Source: Asaia bogorensis
GTDB lineage: Bacteria; Pseudomonadota; Alphaproteobacteria; Acetobacterales; Acetobacteraceae
Reading direction: 5' to 3'
Length of the DNA stretch: 41,935 nt
Assembly (NCBI GenBank): GCA_945874805.1
Contig: CAMCJI010000007.1
Coordinates: 1-41,935, forward strand
In this document: piece after piece, positions 25,458-33,777 of the stretch
How the letters are laid out: each line of letters opens with the position of its first letter
Position numbering within the stretch: position 1 is the first letter of the stretch
Translations under genes and position numbers: made by a program
Notes under the pieces: model-generated
What the model saw: only the letters and a program-made list of their open reading frames with translations
Database searches by the model: none
What the model was told of the DNA's origin: nothing

Positions 25458-26063
25458 ATGAGCGCACCGGCCTGCAACCCCTTTTCCGGACTGAAGGCCG
25501 CCCTCACCGGGCTGTTGTCCGGCGGCTGGATGGGCCTGATGCTGCATCTGTTCTTCCGCCGTCACATGACCGCCGCGCTGACGGCGCTGGAGACCCTCTT
25601 CGCCCAATGGCAGGCCGGAACCCTGCCCCAGGCTCCGGCTGCCGCCCCGGTCGCCCCCCGGCCGGTGGCTGCCCGCAAACCGGGTGCGGCCTCTGCTGCC
25701 GGCTACCCCAGGTCTCCCGGCCGCCGTCCGGCACGCCCCGCGCGCGCCATCGCCGCGAAGGCGCCGGCGGCCGAACTGCCCGCCATCGCCCCGCGGGACC
25801 GCGACCTCCCCGCATGCCCTCGGCGTCCACCCCCCAGGCGCGCCCGATGTCGAAAAACCCTTCGGCCAGCCACATCTTCGCACGCCTATATTGTTACGAA
25901 AACAAAACAAACCAGGCAAATCCTATCCAAACGGCCAAAAGTTTTTTTGCTTCTTTTTTTCCAAAAAAAGAAGACTCTTCCCTTCCCCTTGCCTTTTCCC
26001 CTGTTCCACGCGAACGGAGGCCGCGAAAACCGCACGCCGCCCCCGGGATACCGCACCGCATGA
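25458..26063 (+). CDS. Hypothetical small protein, possibly LexA-controlled
   Basis: I do not recognise this 201-residue ORF. Residues 1-55 look like real protein: MSAPACNPFSGLKAALTG, a hydrophobic segment LLSGGWMGLMLHLFF, then RRHMTAALTALETLFAQWQAG. The rest is Ala/Pro/Arg-rich and then reads through the T-rich repeat as KVFLLLFFQKKK, which looks non-coding, so the true end may be earlier or the tail is low-constraint. The stop overlaps the argS ATG (ATGA). A candidate SOS box lies directly upstream. Other frames, including two minus-strand ORFs here, show no better protein character. A damage-induced membrane peptide is a guess only. Confidence 0.45.
   Translation: MSAPACNPFSGLKAALTGLLSGGWMGLMLHLFFRRHMTAALTALETLFAQWQAGTLPQAPAAAPVAPRPVAARKPGAASAAGYPRSPGRRPARPARAIAAKAPAAELPAIAPRDRDLPACPRRPPPRRARCRKTLRPATSSHAYIVTKTKQTRQILSKRPKVFLLLFFQKKKTLPFPLPFPLFHANGGRENRTPPPGYRTA
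25937..26010 (+). repeat. T-rich hairpin repeat, copy 3
   Basis: AAAAG plus a seven-T run, GC, then arms CTTCTTTTTTT and AAAAAAAGAAG around CC (core 25937-25973): a perfect 11-bp hairpin. CTTCCC...CCTTGCC follows and then CTGTTCC, matching the outward flank of copy 1. It lies about 50 bases before argS, inside the low-complexity tail of the ORF at 25458. Confidence 0.8.
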
Positions 26064-27802
26064 CCACGAACATCTTCGCCGACCTCCGCACCCGCGTCAT
26101 CGCCGCCCTGGCAACGGTGCAGCCCGACCTCCCGGCGGACATCCTCGCCCGCGTCGAGGTCACCCCCACAAGAGACCCCGCCCACGGCGACATGGCCACC
26201 AACGCCGCTTTGCTCGCCGCCAAGCCCGCCCGCCGTAAGCCGGCCGAGATCGCCGCCGGCCTCGTCGCCGCCCTGGCCGCGGACCCCTTGATCGCCAGTG
26301 CCGAGGCCGCCGGCCCCGGCTTCGTGAACATCCGCCTCGTCGATGCCGCCTGGCAGGCCGTCGTCCCCGCCGTGCTGCTCGCGGCCGAGAGCTACGGCGC
26401 CAGCCATGCGGGGCAGGGGGTGCAGGTCAACGTCGAATACGTCTCCGCCAACCCCACCGGCCCAATGCATGTCGGCCACTGCCGCGGCGCCGTGGTCGGC
26501 GACGCGCTCGCCAACCTGCTGGCCAAGGCCGGCTTTCAGGTCACCAAGGAATTCTACATCAACGACGCCGGCAACCAGGTGAACGCCCTCGGCTGGGCCA
26601 CCTACTGGCGCTACCTGCAAGCCATCGGCACGGCGATGACCCAGGAAGAGTTCGCCGCCACCGTCCCCGGCGGCCTGCAATACGGCGGCGACTACCTCGT
26701 CCCCATCGGCCAGGAGCTCGCTGACAAATACGGCCCCGCGTTGCAGGAGATGGACTGGCTGCCGATCGTCCGCGACTACACTCTGGCCCGCCTGCTCGAA
26801 GGCATCCGCGAAGACCTCGCCCTCCTCGGCGTCACCCACGACCTGTTCAGCAGCGAACGCGCGCTGGCCGAAGCCGGCGTCACCGACAAGCTGATCGCCC
26901 AGCTCACCGCCCAGGGCCTGATCTACGAAGGCGTCCTCGAACCCCCAAAGGGCAAACTGCCGGACGACTGGGAGGAGCGTGAGCAAACCCTCTTCCGCGC
27001 CACCCAGTTCGGCGACGACGTCGATCGCCCGCTGCGCAAGTCCGACGGCACCGCCACCTACTTCGCCAACGACATCGCCTACCACGCCGACAAGCTGACC
27101 CGCGCCGATATCCTGATCGACGTGCTCGGCGCCGATCACGGCGGCTACGTCTCGCGCATGAAGGCCGCCGTCCGCGCCCTGTCTGGCCGCGATGCGCTGG
27201 AGGTCGTGCTCTGCCAGATCGTGCACGTGCTGAAGGACGGCGAGCCCGTCCGCATGTCCAAGCGCGCCGGCACCTTCATCACACTCCGCGACCTGCTCGA
27301 CGAAGTCGGCCGCGACGCCGTCCGCTTCACCATGCTCACCCGCAAGTCCGACGCGCAGATGGAATTCGACATCGCCGCCGCGGTCGCGCAGACGCGCGAG
27401 AACCCGGTGTTCTACGTCCAGTACGCCCACGCCCGCTGCCGCTCGGTGCTGCGCGCGGCCGGCGAGGCGTTGGGGGTGGTCGATCTCGCCACCGCCGACG
27501 TCTCCCTGTTGGCCGCTGAGGCGGAACTCGCTTTGCTACGCCGCATCGCAGCATGGCCACGGGTGGTCGAGGGTGCCGCCCTCGCGCGGGAGCCGCACAG
27601 AATTGCGTTTTTCCTCTATGATCTAGCGAGCGACTTTCATATGCTGTGGAACCGCGGGCGCGACGATGCTGCAATGCGCTTCCTGCTGGCCGACAAGCCG
27701 GCGGAGACCCTTGCGCGCATCGCCCTCGTGGAAGCGACGGCCACTGTGATCCGCTCCGGCCTGGCCGTGTTGGGGGTCACACCGGTCGAGGAGATGCGGT
27801 AA
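26060..27802 (+). CDS. argS: Arginyl-tRNA synthetase
   Basis: A 580-residue class I synthetase that charges tRNA-Arg. The HIGH motif is HVGH at 137-140 in NPTGPMHVGHCRG, and the KMSKS equivalent is MSKRAG at 399-404. The N-terminal additional domain (about 1-110) and the C-terminal helical anticodon-binding DALR domain (about 460-580, VQYAHARCRSVLRAAGE onward) are both present, so the gene is complete. It starts at the ATG overlapping the end of the small upstream ORF. The downstream SPOR gene begins 12 bases after the stop. Confidence 0.97.
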   Translation: MTTNIFADLRTRVIAALATVQPDLPADILARVEVTPTRDPAHGDMATNAALLAAKPARRKPAEIAAGLVAALAADPLIASAEAAGPGFVNIRLVDAAWQAVVPAVLLAAESYGASHAGQGVQVNVEYVSANPTGPMHVGHCRGAVVGDALANLLAKAGFQVTKEFYINDAGNQVNALGWATYWRYLQAIGTAMTQEEFAATVPGGLQYGGDYLVPIGQELADKYGPALQEMDWLPIVRDYTLARLLEGIREDLALLGVTHDLFSSERALAEAGVTDKLIAQLTAQGLIYEGVLEPPKGKLPDDWEEREQTLFRATQFGDDVDRPLRKSDGTATYFANDIAYHADKLTRADILIDVLGADHGGYVSRMKAAVRALSGRDALEVVLCQIVHVLKDGEPVRMSKRAGTFITLRDLLDEVGRDAVRFTMLTRKSDAQMEFDIAAAVAQTRENPVFYVQYAHARCRSVLRAAGEALGVVDLATADVSLLAAEAELALLRRIAAWPRVVEGAALAREPHRIAFFLYDLASDFHMLWNRGRDDAAMRFLLADKPAETLARIALVEATATVIRSGLAVLGVTPVEEMR

Positions 27803-27814
27803 CCTGGGAGGTGG

Positions 27815-28606
27815 ATGATGTCACGGCGCGCTGATCTCGATATTCCGCTCCCGGGCGTGATGCCGGCAACCGGCCCGTCCTACCGTGTGCCCCGCCGCAA
27901 AACCGGGCTGGAGGGCAACCCACGCCGCATGCTGATGATCGCCGGCGGGCTGACGGCGGCCATCATCGCTGTCATCGCCATCGCCTCCTTCACCTCCGGC
28001 CCCCGCCGCACCGGCATTCCCGTGGTCGAGGCAGACTCCCGCCCGGTGCGCGAACGCCCGCTGAAGGCCGGCGGCCTGGAGGTCGAGGGCGCGGACGCTC
28101 CTGGGGCCGGCAGCGTCCCGGACGCCCAGGCCAAGATCGCCCCCCCGCCCGAGGCCCCGGCCATCGCCGCCCTGAAACAGCAGCAGGCCGCGGCGGCGGC
28201 CGCCGCCGCGCCCAAGCCGCAACCGGTGTCGCTGACCACGGCGCCTGCGCCGACAACTCCCGCTCAGCCCCCGGCTCCCGTCGTCCTGGCCGCCCCGCCC
28301 CAGCCAGCCGCCGAAAAGCCGGCCACGGCCCCCCCGCCGGCCGCCGCCAAGCCCGCCACCGGCCGCGCGCAGGTGCAACTTGCCGCGGTCGGCTCCGAAC
28401 AGGATGCGATGAGCGAGTGGAAGCGCCTGGAACGCCGCATGCCCGACCTCCTCGGCGGCCGCCAACCGGCGGTGCAAAAGATCGAACGCGACGGCCGCAC
28501 TCTCTGGCGCCTGCGCACCGGCGCCTTCACCGACGCCGCAGAAGCAACAAAGTTCTGCGAGTCCGTCCGCGCCAAAGGCAACGGCTGCACGGTCGCGAGT
28601 TTCTGA
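27815..28606 (+). CDS. SPOR-domain membrane protein
   Basis: A 263-residue protein with a cytoplasmic N-terminus rich in Arg, one membrane helix at about 39-58 (MLMIAGGLTAAIIAVIAIAS), a long Ala/Pro-rich periplasmic linker (about 90-185, including an eight-Ala run), and a C-terminal SPOR domain (about 186-263, VQLAAVGSEQDAMSEWKRL ... TLWRLRTGAFTDAAEATKFC). SPOR domains bind denuded peptidoglycan at division sites, so a role in cell-wall remodelling or division is likely. GGGAGGTGG lies just before the ATG pair at 27815/27818. The next gene, nagZ, is also a cell-wall enzyme. Confidence 0.92.
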   Translation: MMSRRADLDIPLPGVMPATGPSYRVPRRKTGLEGNPRRMLMIAGGLTAAIIAVIAIASFTSGPRRTGIPVVEADSRPVRERPLKAGGLEVEGADAPGAGSVPDAQAKIAPPPEAPAIAALKQQQAAAAAAAAPKPQPVSLTTAPAPTTPAQPPAPVVLAAPPQPAAEKPATAPPPAAAKPATGRAQVQLAAVGSEQDAMSEWKRLERRMPDLLGGRQPAVQKIERDGRTLWRLRTGAFTDAAEATKFCESVRAKGNGCTVASF

Positions 28607-28650
28607 GCCCGGCTGTTGCAGCGGCCCGCCTGCCGCTCTAGACCCCTGCG

Positions 28651-29643
28651 ATGACCAAGGCGGCCATCATCGGCATTGCGGGGCCGGCGCTGGCCCCGGC
28701 GGAAGCGGCGTTGTTTCGGGAGCATCCCCCGGCCGGCGTGATCCTTTTTGCGCGCAACATCCGCGAACCCGCCCAGTTGGCCCTGCTGGTCGCGGATCTC
28801 CGCCGCTGCCTTCCGCGTGAGGCGGTGCTGATGGTGGATCAGGAGGGCGGGCGTGTGGCCCGGCTGCGGCCGCCGCACTGGCGCGCGCATCCCCCCGCCG
28901 GGCGGATCGGCGTGCTCTACGCGGCCGACCCGCTGGCCGGGCTGCGCGCGGCCTGGCTGACCGGGGCGCTGATCGGCGCCGACTGCATGGCGGCGGGCTT
29001 CGACGTCGCCTGCGCCCCGGTGCTGGACCTGCGGCTGGACGGCATGGACCAGGTGGTGGGCGACCGCGGCTTCGCTGCCGAGCCGCAGGCCGTCGCCCGC
29101 CTCGGCCGGGCAATGGCCGCCGGCCTACTCGCGGCCGGCATCCAGCCCATAGGCAAGCACGCGCCCGGCCACGGCCGCGCCCGGGTGGACAGCCACACGG
29201 CGCTGCCGGTCGTCCACGCCAATGATCTCGCCGCCGACCTTGTGCCGTTCGCGCGCAATGCCGATCTCCCCTGGATGATGACAGCGCATATCGTCTATCC
29301 CGCCCTGGACCCCGACCGTCCGGCCACCTTGTCGCCCACCGTGCTGGAGGGCTGGGTGCGCGCGCGCACCGGTTTCGCCGGCCTGCTGGTCTCGGACGAT
29401 CTGGCGATGGGCGCCCTGTCCGGCGCGCCGGCGGACCGTGCGAAGGGGGCGCTCGCGGCCGGCTGCGACATCGCGCTCTACTGCCCCGGCGACGGCGCCA
29501 CCGCCGGCGTGCTGGCCGCCGTGCCGCCGCTCAGCGCGCTGGCGGCCGGGCGGCTGCGGGCCGCCGCCGCCCTGGCTGCCCAGCGCCGCCGCCCGCTGGA
29601 TGGCCCGGCGATGGAGGCCGAGCGCGCGGCGCTGCTGGCATGA
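28651..29643 (+). CDS. nagZ: Beta-N-acetylhexosaminidase, glycoside hydrolase family 3
   Basis: A 330-residue cytoplasmic GH3 enzyme that removes N-acetylglucosamine from recycled muropeptides. The family loop KHAPGHG at 169-175 followed by VDSHTALP (catalytic Asp180-His182 pair) is intact, and the nucleophile Asp is in VSDDLAMGALSG (Asp249 or Asp250). VDQEGGRVARL at 62-72 is the substrate-binding block. Length is normal. It overlaps the next gene by four bases (ATGA). Confidence 0.95.
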   Translation: MTKAAIIGIAGPALAPAEAALFREHPPAGVILFARNIREPAQLALLVADLRRCLPREAVLMVDQEGGRVARLRPPHWRAHPPAGRIGVLYAADPLAGLRAAWLTGALIGADCMAAGFDVACAPVLDLRLDGMDQVVGDRGFAAEPQAVARLGRAMAAGLLAAGIQPIGKHAPGHGRARVDSHTALPVVHANDLAADLVPFARNADLPWMMTAHIVYPALDPDRPATLSPTVLEGWVRARTGFAGLLVSDDLAMGALSGAPADRAKGALAAGCDIALYCPGDGATAGVLAAVPPLSALAAGRLRAAAALAAQRRRPLDGPAMEAERAALLA

Positions 29644-30398
29644 TGGACATTCTCATCTCGCTGATCGCCGTGGTGCTGGCGATCACCCTGCACGAGGCCG
29701 CGCATGGCTACGCGGCCCTCGCGCTCGGGGACGATACCGCCAAGAAGCTCGGCCGGCTCTCGCTCAACCCGCTCGCGCATGTGGACCGCGTGGGCACGCT
29801 GATCGTGCCGGGCATCCTGGTGATCGGCCAGTTGCTGATGATGGGGCGGATCGGCTTTCTGTTCGGCTGGGCCAAGCCGGTGCCGGTGGCGGCCTGGCGC
29901 TTTCGCAATCCGCGCCAGGGCATGGCGCTGGTGGCCGCGGCGGGACCGGCGGCGAATTTCGCCCTCGCCTGGCTCGGCGGCCTCGCCTTGCAGGCCGTCG
30001 CCTTGCCGGACTGGGTGGCCTGCTATGGCTTCGAGGTGCAGCAGTTGCAGAACGCCTGCCTCGCCTTGAGCATGGACGACCCGGCCGACCCCGCCGGGCG
30101 GTTCCTGCATATGTTCATCCTGTCCAATCTGGTGCTCGGCCTGTTCAACCTGCTGCCGATCCCACCGCTGGATGGCGGGCGGATCATGGTGGGCGTGCTG
30201 CCGGAGGGCTTGGCCCGCACCTGGGCGGGGCTGGAGCGGGCGGGCATCGTCCTCGTGCTGCTGCTGGTGTTCCTGCTGCCGATGGCCGCGCGCGAGTTCG
30301 GCTACCAGTTCGATCCGGTGGGCGCCGCGCTCGATCAGGTGCTGCCCTGGGCGATCCGGATGGTGCTGCTGGCCTCCGGGCATGGCGGCGATGTCTGA
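29640..30398 (+). CDS. Site-2 protease family metallopeptidase
   Basis: A 252-residue membrane protease of the small S2P (YwhC/SpoIVFB-like) group. The zinc motif HEAAH is at 18-22 within the first helix, and the third ligand is Asp178 in LLPIPPLDGGRIMVG. About six hydrophobic helices are seen. S2P enzymes cut transmembrane segments of regulators, but this subgroup sits in the nagZ-scpA interval of many alphaproteobacteria with no known substrate. ATG overlaps the nagZ stop; its end overlaps the scpA start. Confidence 0.93.
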   Translation: MMDILISLIAVVLAITLHEAAHGYAALALGDDTAKKLGRLSLNPLAHVDRVGTLIVPGILVIGQLLMMGRIGFLFGWAKPVPVAAWRFRNPRQGMALVAAAGPAANFALAWLGGLALQAVALPDWVACYGFEVQQLQNACLALSMDDPADPAGRFLHMFILSNLVLGLFNLLPIPPLDGGRIMVGVLPEGLARTWAGLERAGIVLVLLLVFLLPMAAREFGYQFDPVGAALDQVLPWAIRMVLLASGHGGDV

Positions 30399-31161
30399 GA
30401 CCTCGGCCGACTCGCTGCTGCTGCATCTCGACGGCTTCGAGGGGCCGCTCGACCTGCTGCTGGAACTCGCCCGCGGGCAGAAGCTCGACCTCGCCCGCAT
30501 CTCGATCCTCTCGCTGGTGGAGCAGTATCTCGCGGTGATCGAGGGCGCGCGCCGGGTCCGCCTCGAGCTGGCGGCGGACTGGCTGGTGATGGCGGCGTGG
30601 CTGACCTGGCTGAAGAGCCGCCTGCTGCTCCCCGCCGGCACCGAAGCGGCCGAGGAGGCGGAGGTCGCGGCCGACGTGCTGGCCCGCCGGCTGGCCGAAT
30701 TGCAGGCGATCCGCCTCGCTGCCGCTTGGCTCGGGGCCCGCCCGGTACTGGGCCAGGACGTGTTCGCCCGTGGCCTGCCGGAGGATTTCGTCGAGACCGA
30801 CCGCTCCCGCCTCGTGCTGGATGTGCCGGCGCTGCTGCGCGCCTATCTCGCCGCCCTGCGGCGCGGTGCGCGCGGGCGCAGCTACCGCCCGGCGCCGGTG
30901 GCGTTCTGGACGTTGCGCGATGCGCTCGCCCGCATCGGCCGCCTCGTCGGCAGCCTGCCGGACTGGGCGAGCCTGGAGCAGTTCCTGCCCGAGACGGCCA
31001 CCCCGCTGGAGCGCCGCGGTGCCATGTCCGCCACCCTGCTCGCGGGGTTGGAGATGGCGCGCGGCGGGGCGATCCTGCTGCGCCAGGAGACGGCGTTCGG
31101 CCCGATCCTGCTGGGCCGCGGCCCGGGCGAGGAGGCGAGGGATGGACCAGACGCCGGCTGA
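30391..31161 (+). CDS. scpA: Segregation and condensation protein A (kleisin)
   Basis: A 256-residue kleisin that bridges the SMC dimer. The N-terminal helix-turn-helix contains LDGFEGPLDLLLELARGQKLDLARISI, the hallmark of the family, and the C-terminal winged-helix region (about 175-245) includes LEQFLPETATPLERRGAMSAT. The start is ATG at 30391, inside the S2P gene; ATG at 30382 adds three residues. It overlaps scpB by 20 bases. It acts with scpB in chromosome condensation. Confidence 0.92.
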   Translation: MSETSADSLLLHLDGFEGPLDLLLELARGQKLDLARISILSLVEQYLAVIEGARRVRLELAADWLVMAAWLTWLKSRLLLPAGTEAAEEAEVAADVLARRLAELQAIRLAAAWLGARPVLGQDVFARGLPEDFVETDRSRLVLDVPALLRAYLAALRRGARGRSYRPAPVAFWTLRDALARIGRLVGSLPDWASLEQFLPETATPLERRGAMSATLLAGLEMARGGAILLRQETAFGPILLGRGPGEEARDGPDAG

Positions 31162-31744
31162 AACCCTGCCGGACCCGGCCGATATCGAAGCCATGCTCCG
31201 CCTGGCCGAGGGGATGATCTTCGCCGCCGCCAGCCCGGTGCAGGCGCGCGCACTCGGCCAGCTGCTGCCGGAGGGCGCCGATGTCGATGCCGTGCTCGCC
31301 GCACTTGCCGCGCGCTATGCCGGGCGGGGGGTGGAACTGGTGGCGGTGGCCGGCGGCTGGCAGTTCCGCACCGCGCCCGACCTCGCCGCCCGGCTGCGCA
31401 GCGTGGTGCAGGTGCCCCGTCGCCTGCCGCGCGCGGCGATGGAGACGCTGGCGATCGTCGCCTACCATCAGCCGGTCACCCGCACCCAGATCGAGGAGAT
31501 CCGCGGCGCCAGCCTCTCCCAGGCGACGTTCGACCAGCTGCTGGACGCCAGCCTGATCGCCCCGCGGGGCCGCATGGAGGTGCCCGGCCGGCCGATGCTG
31601 TGGGGCACCACGCCGGAATTCCTCGCCCAGTTCGGCCTGGCCAGCCTGCGCGACCTGCCCCGGCGCGAGGAGCTGCTGCTGGAGCCGCCCTCGCCGATAG
31701 CGCAGCCGGCAGACCCCCCGGCGGAACAGGAGCCGCTGTCATGA
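31142..31744 (+). CDS. scpB: Segregation and condensation protein B
   Basis: A 200-residue partner of ScpA with two winged-helix domains. Landmarks are MLRLAEGMIFAAASPVQARAL, RLPRAAMETLAIVAYHQPVTRTQIEEIRG and LWGTTPEFLAQFGLASLRDLP, the last being very typical of ScpB. Good ribosome site GAGGAGGCGAGGG precedes the ATG. The C-terminal 15 residues are Pro/Glu-rich and variable in the family. Confidence 0.95.
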   Translation: MDQTPAETLPDPADIEAMLRLAEGMIFAAASPVQARALGQLLPEGADVDAVLAALAARYAGRGVELVAVAGGWQFRTAPDLAARLRSVVQVPRRLPRAAMETLAIVAYHQPVTRTQIEEIRGASLSQATFDQLLDASLIAPRGRMEVPGRPMLWGTTPEFLAQFGLASLRDLPRREELLLEPPSPIAQPADPPAEQEPLS

Positions 31745-31842
31745 TCCGCCGGTTTCCTCCGGCCACCGTTTCCTGCTAGCAAGCGCCTTCGAGGGGACAG
31801 GTTCGCGGATGATCGACAGCAGCGCCATGACCGGAATGAGCC

Positions 31843-32334
31843 ATGTTTGATTTCGCATGGACGGAGCTTGCGGTGATCGGCATCGTGGCGTTGATCGCCA
31901 TCGGGCCGAAGGACCTGCCCGTCGCCATCAAGGCCGTCACCGGCGCGATCAAGAAGGCCCGCAAGATGGCGGGCGAATTCCAGACCCATGTCGATGAGAT
32001 GGTGCGCGAGGCCGACCTCGGTTCGGTGCGCGACAAGTTCAACGAGATCCGCAACTTCGACCTCAAGGGCGAGATATCGAAGGCGGTCGACTCGGATGGC
32101 TCGCTCGCCAAAACCTTCAGCGGCAACCCGCTGGAGGACACGGTCAACGCCAACGCCGCCACGCCGCTGGAAAGCACCGCCTCCGACATCGCCACCGCCT
32201 TCGCGCCGACGCCGGAGCCGGCGCCAGACCCGGCGCTGCTGGCCATCCCCGCCTTCGTGCCGCCGGAGATCGCCATGCCGCCGGCTCCGCCCGCTTTCCT
32301 GCCGCCTGGCACCACGCTCGCCCGCAGCGCCTAG
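31843..32334 (+). CDS. tatB: Sec-independent protein translocase subunit TatB
   Basis: A 163-residue TatB: short N-terminal membrane helix FDFAWTELAVIGIVALIAIGPKDLP (Glu8 and the GP hinge at 21-22 are conserved in TatB), an amphipathic helix VAIKAVTGAIKKARKMAGEF, then a long acidic and Pro-rich tail. TatB recognises twin-arginine signals with TatC, encoded next. GGAATGA lies before the ATG. The 98-base gap upstream holds no tatA, which commonly precedes tatB in alphaproteobacteria, so TatA must be encoded elsewhere. The stop is TAG. Confidence 0.93.
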   Translation: MFDFAWTELAVIGIVALIAIGPKDLPVAIKAVTGAIKKARKMAGEFQTHVDEMVREADLGSVRDKFNEIRNFDLKGEISKAVDSDGSLAKTFSGNPLEDTVNANAATPLESTASDIATAFAPTPEPAPDPALLAIPAFVPPEIAMPPAPPAFLPPGTTLARSA

Positions 32335-32343
32335 GATCGATCC

Positions 32344-33147
32344 GTGTCAGACACCAAGCCGAACGACGATATCAACGACAAGGCGATGCCGCTGCTCGAT
32401 CATCTGGTCGAGCTGCGCACGCGGCTGATGTGGGCGATCGGCACGCTGGTGATCGCGGTCGCCGGCTGCTATCTCGTCTCGACCGAGATCTATTCCTTCC
32501 TCGCCCGCCCGCTGGTCGATATCCTCACCGCGCAGTCCGGCGAGCCGCGGCGGCTGATCTTCACCGCACTCACCGAGGCGTTCTTCACCTACCTCAAGGT
32601 GGCGTTCTTCGGCGGCGCGTTCCTGGCCTTCCCGGTGATCGCCCATCAGCTCTGGCTGTTCATCGCGCCGGGGCTGTACCGCAGCGAGAAGCGGGCGTTG
32701 CTGCCGTTTCTGCTGGCCTCGCCGGTGATGTTCTTCGCGGGCGCGGCGCTGGCCTATTATTTCGTCTTTCCCGCCGCCTTCAAGTTCTTCATCAGCTTCG
32801 AAACGCCGCCGGGCTCGGGCGGCGTGCCGATCCAGCTGGAAGCCAAGGTGGGCGAGTATCTTGATCTGGTGATGAAGCTGATCTTCGCCTTCGGCATCGC
32901 CTTCCAGATGCCGGTGGCGCTGTCGCTGATGGCCAAGGTGGGCATCGTCTCGTCGAAGGGCCTCAAGAAGGCGCGGCGCTATGCCATTGTCGGCATTTTC
33001 GTGGCCGCCGCGATCCTGACGCCGCCGGACCCGATGAGCCAGATCGGCCTCGCCATCCCGCTGATGGCGCTGTACGAGCTTTCGATTATCGCCGCCCGCT
33101 TCGTCGAGCCGAAGCCGCCGCCGGATGACGAAGCCACGACAACCTAG
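32344..33147 (+). CDS. tatC: Sec-independent protein translocase subunit TatC
   Basis: A 267-residue six-helix protein with GTG start. The family signature LLDHLVELRTRLMWA is near residues 17-31 and the loops EAFFTYLKVAFFGGAFLAFP and FGIAFQMPVALSLM are typical. TatC binds the twin-arginine signal and forms the translocation core; this window encodes several Tat-type signals, including two binding proteins and the PCMT-like protein. Nine bases separate it from tatB. The stop is TAG, which matters for the interrupted genes at 9-11.6 kb. Confidence 0.96.
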   Translation: MSDTKPNDDINDKAMPLLDHLVELRTRLMWAIGTLVIAVAGCYLVSTEIYSFLARPLVDILTAQSGEPRRLIFTALTEAFFTYLKVAFFGGAFLAFPVIAHQLWLFIAPGLYRSEKRALLPFLLASPVMFFAGAALAYYFVFPAAFKFFISFETPPGSGGVPIQLEAKVGEYLDLVMKLIFAFGIAFQMPVALSLMAKVGIVSSKGLKKARRYAIVGIFVAAAILTPPDPMSQIGLAIPLMALYELSIIAARFVEPKPPPDDEATTT

Positions 33148-33158
33148 GGGAACGCGCC

Positions 33159-33773
33159 ATGCGCATCGCCTGCCTGCACACCGTCGCCAGCAATGCCGAC
33201 GTCTTCACCGCCGCCGCGCCGACGGGGGTGACGCTGGAACACATGATCCGCCCCGATCTGCTCGCCCGCTCGGAAGCCGAGGGCGGGATGACGGCGGCGA
33301 TCCGCGCCGAGACGGCCGCCCTGCTGCGCGATCTCGCGAAGGGGGCGGACCGGGTGCTGCTCACCTGCTCCACCATCGGCCCGGCGGCCGAGGATGTGGC
33401 CGGGGTGGTGCGCGTCGATGCCGCCCTCGCGCGCCGCGCGGTGGCCGAAGCCAAGGGCGGCCACGTGCTGGTGCTCTGTGCGGTCACCACCACAGTGGAG
33501 CCGACGCGCCGGCTGTTCGAAGCGGCGGCGGAGGGCACGGGGGTGAAGATCGCCATGCGCGTCATCCCCTGCGCGTGGGACGCGTTCAAGGCGGGCGATA
33601 CCGCCGGTTATCACCGCATCATCGCGCAGGCGGTGGATGCCGCGCGCAGCGAGGGGGCGGACACCATCGCCCTCGCCCAGGCCAGCATGGCCGGGGCGGC
33701 CGCACTTTGTAAGTTGGGTGCGCCGCTGACCAGTCCCGCTGTGGGCCTGGCAGAGGCGGCCGGAAGGGACTGA
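33159..33773 (+). CDS. Aspartate/glutamate racemase-like family protein
   Basis: A 204-residue protein of the Asp/Glu/hydantoin racemase fold. The first catalytic Cys is present as Cys70 in [10 protein letters not shown], but the second half reads [14 protein letters not shown], without the second cysteine of true racemases. Relatives with a single cysteine may be isomerases or decarboxylases of other substrates, so racemase activity is doubtful. GGGGAA lies before ATG. It is inserted between tatC and serS, which are adjacent in many related genomes, and ends 4 bases before serS. Confidence 0.8.
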   Translation: MRIACLHTVASNADVFTAAAPTGVTLEHMIRPDLLARSEAEGGMTAAIRAETAALLRDLAKGADRVLLTCSTIGPAAEDVAGVVRVDAALARRAVAEAKGGHVLVLCAVTTTVEPTRRLFEAAAEGTGVKIAMRVIPCAWDAFKAGDTAGYHRIIAQAVDAARSEGADTIALAQASMAGAAALCKLGAPLTSPAVGLAEAAGRD

Positions 33774-33777
33774 GACG

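Noticed and set aside
25452-25919. Minus-strand open frames in the region upstream of argS
   Set aside because: They are Gly/Arg-rich without protein-like pattern and run antisense to a better candidate ORF.
23877-26010. CRISPR array from the three similar T-rich repeats
   Set aside because: Three copies in mixed orientation, two of them flanking a short unique stretch and one 1.9 kb away, with no regular spacers and no cas genes.
28190-28215. Alanine run in the SPOR protein as a sign of error
   Set aside because: Ala/Pro-rich linkers are normal in SPOR proteins of GC-rich bacteria and the frame is intact on both sides.
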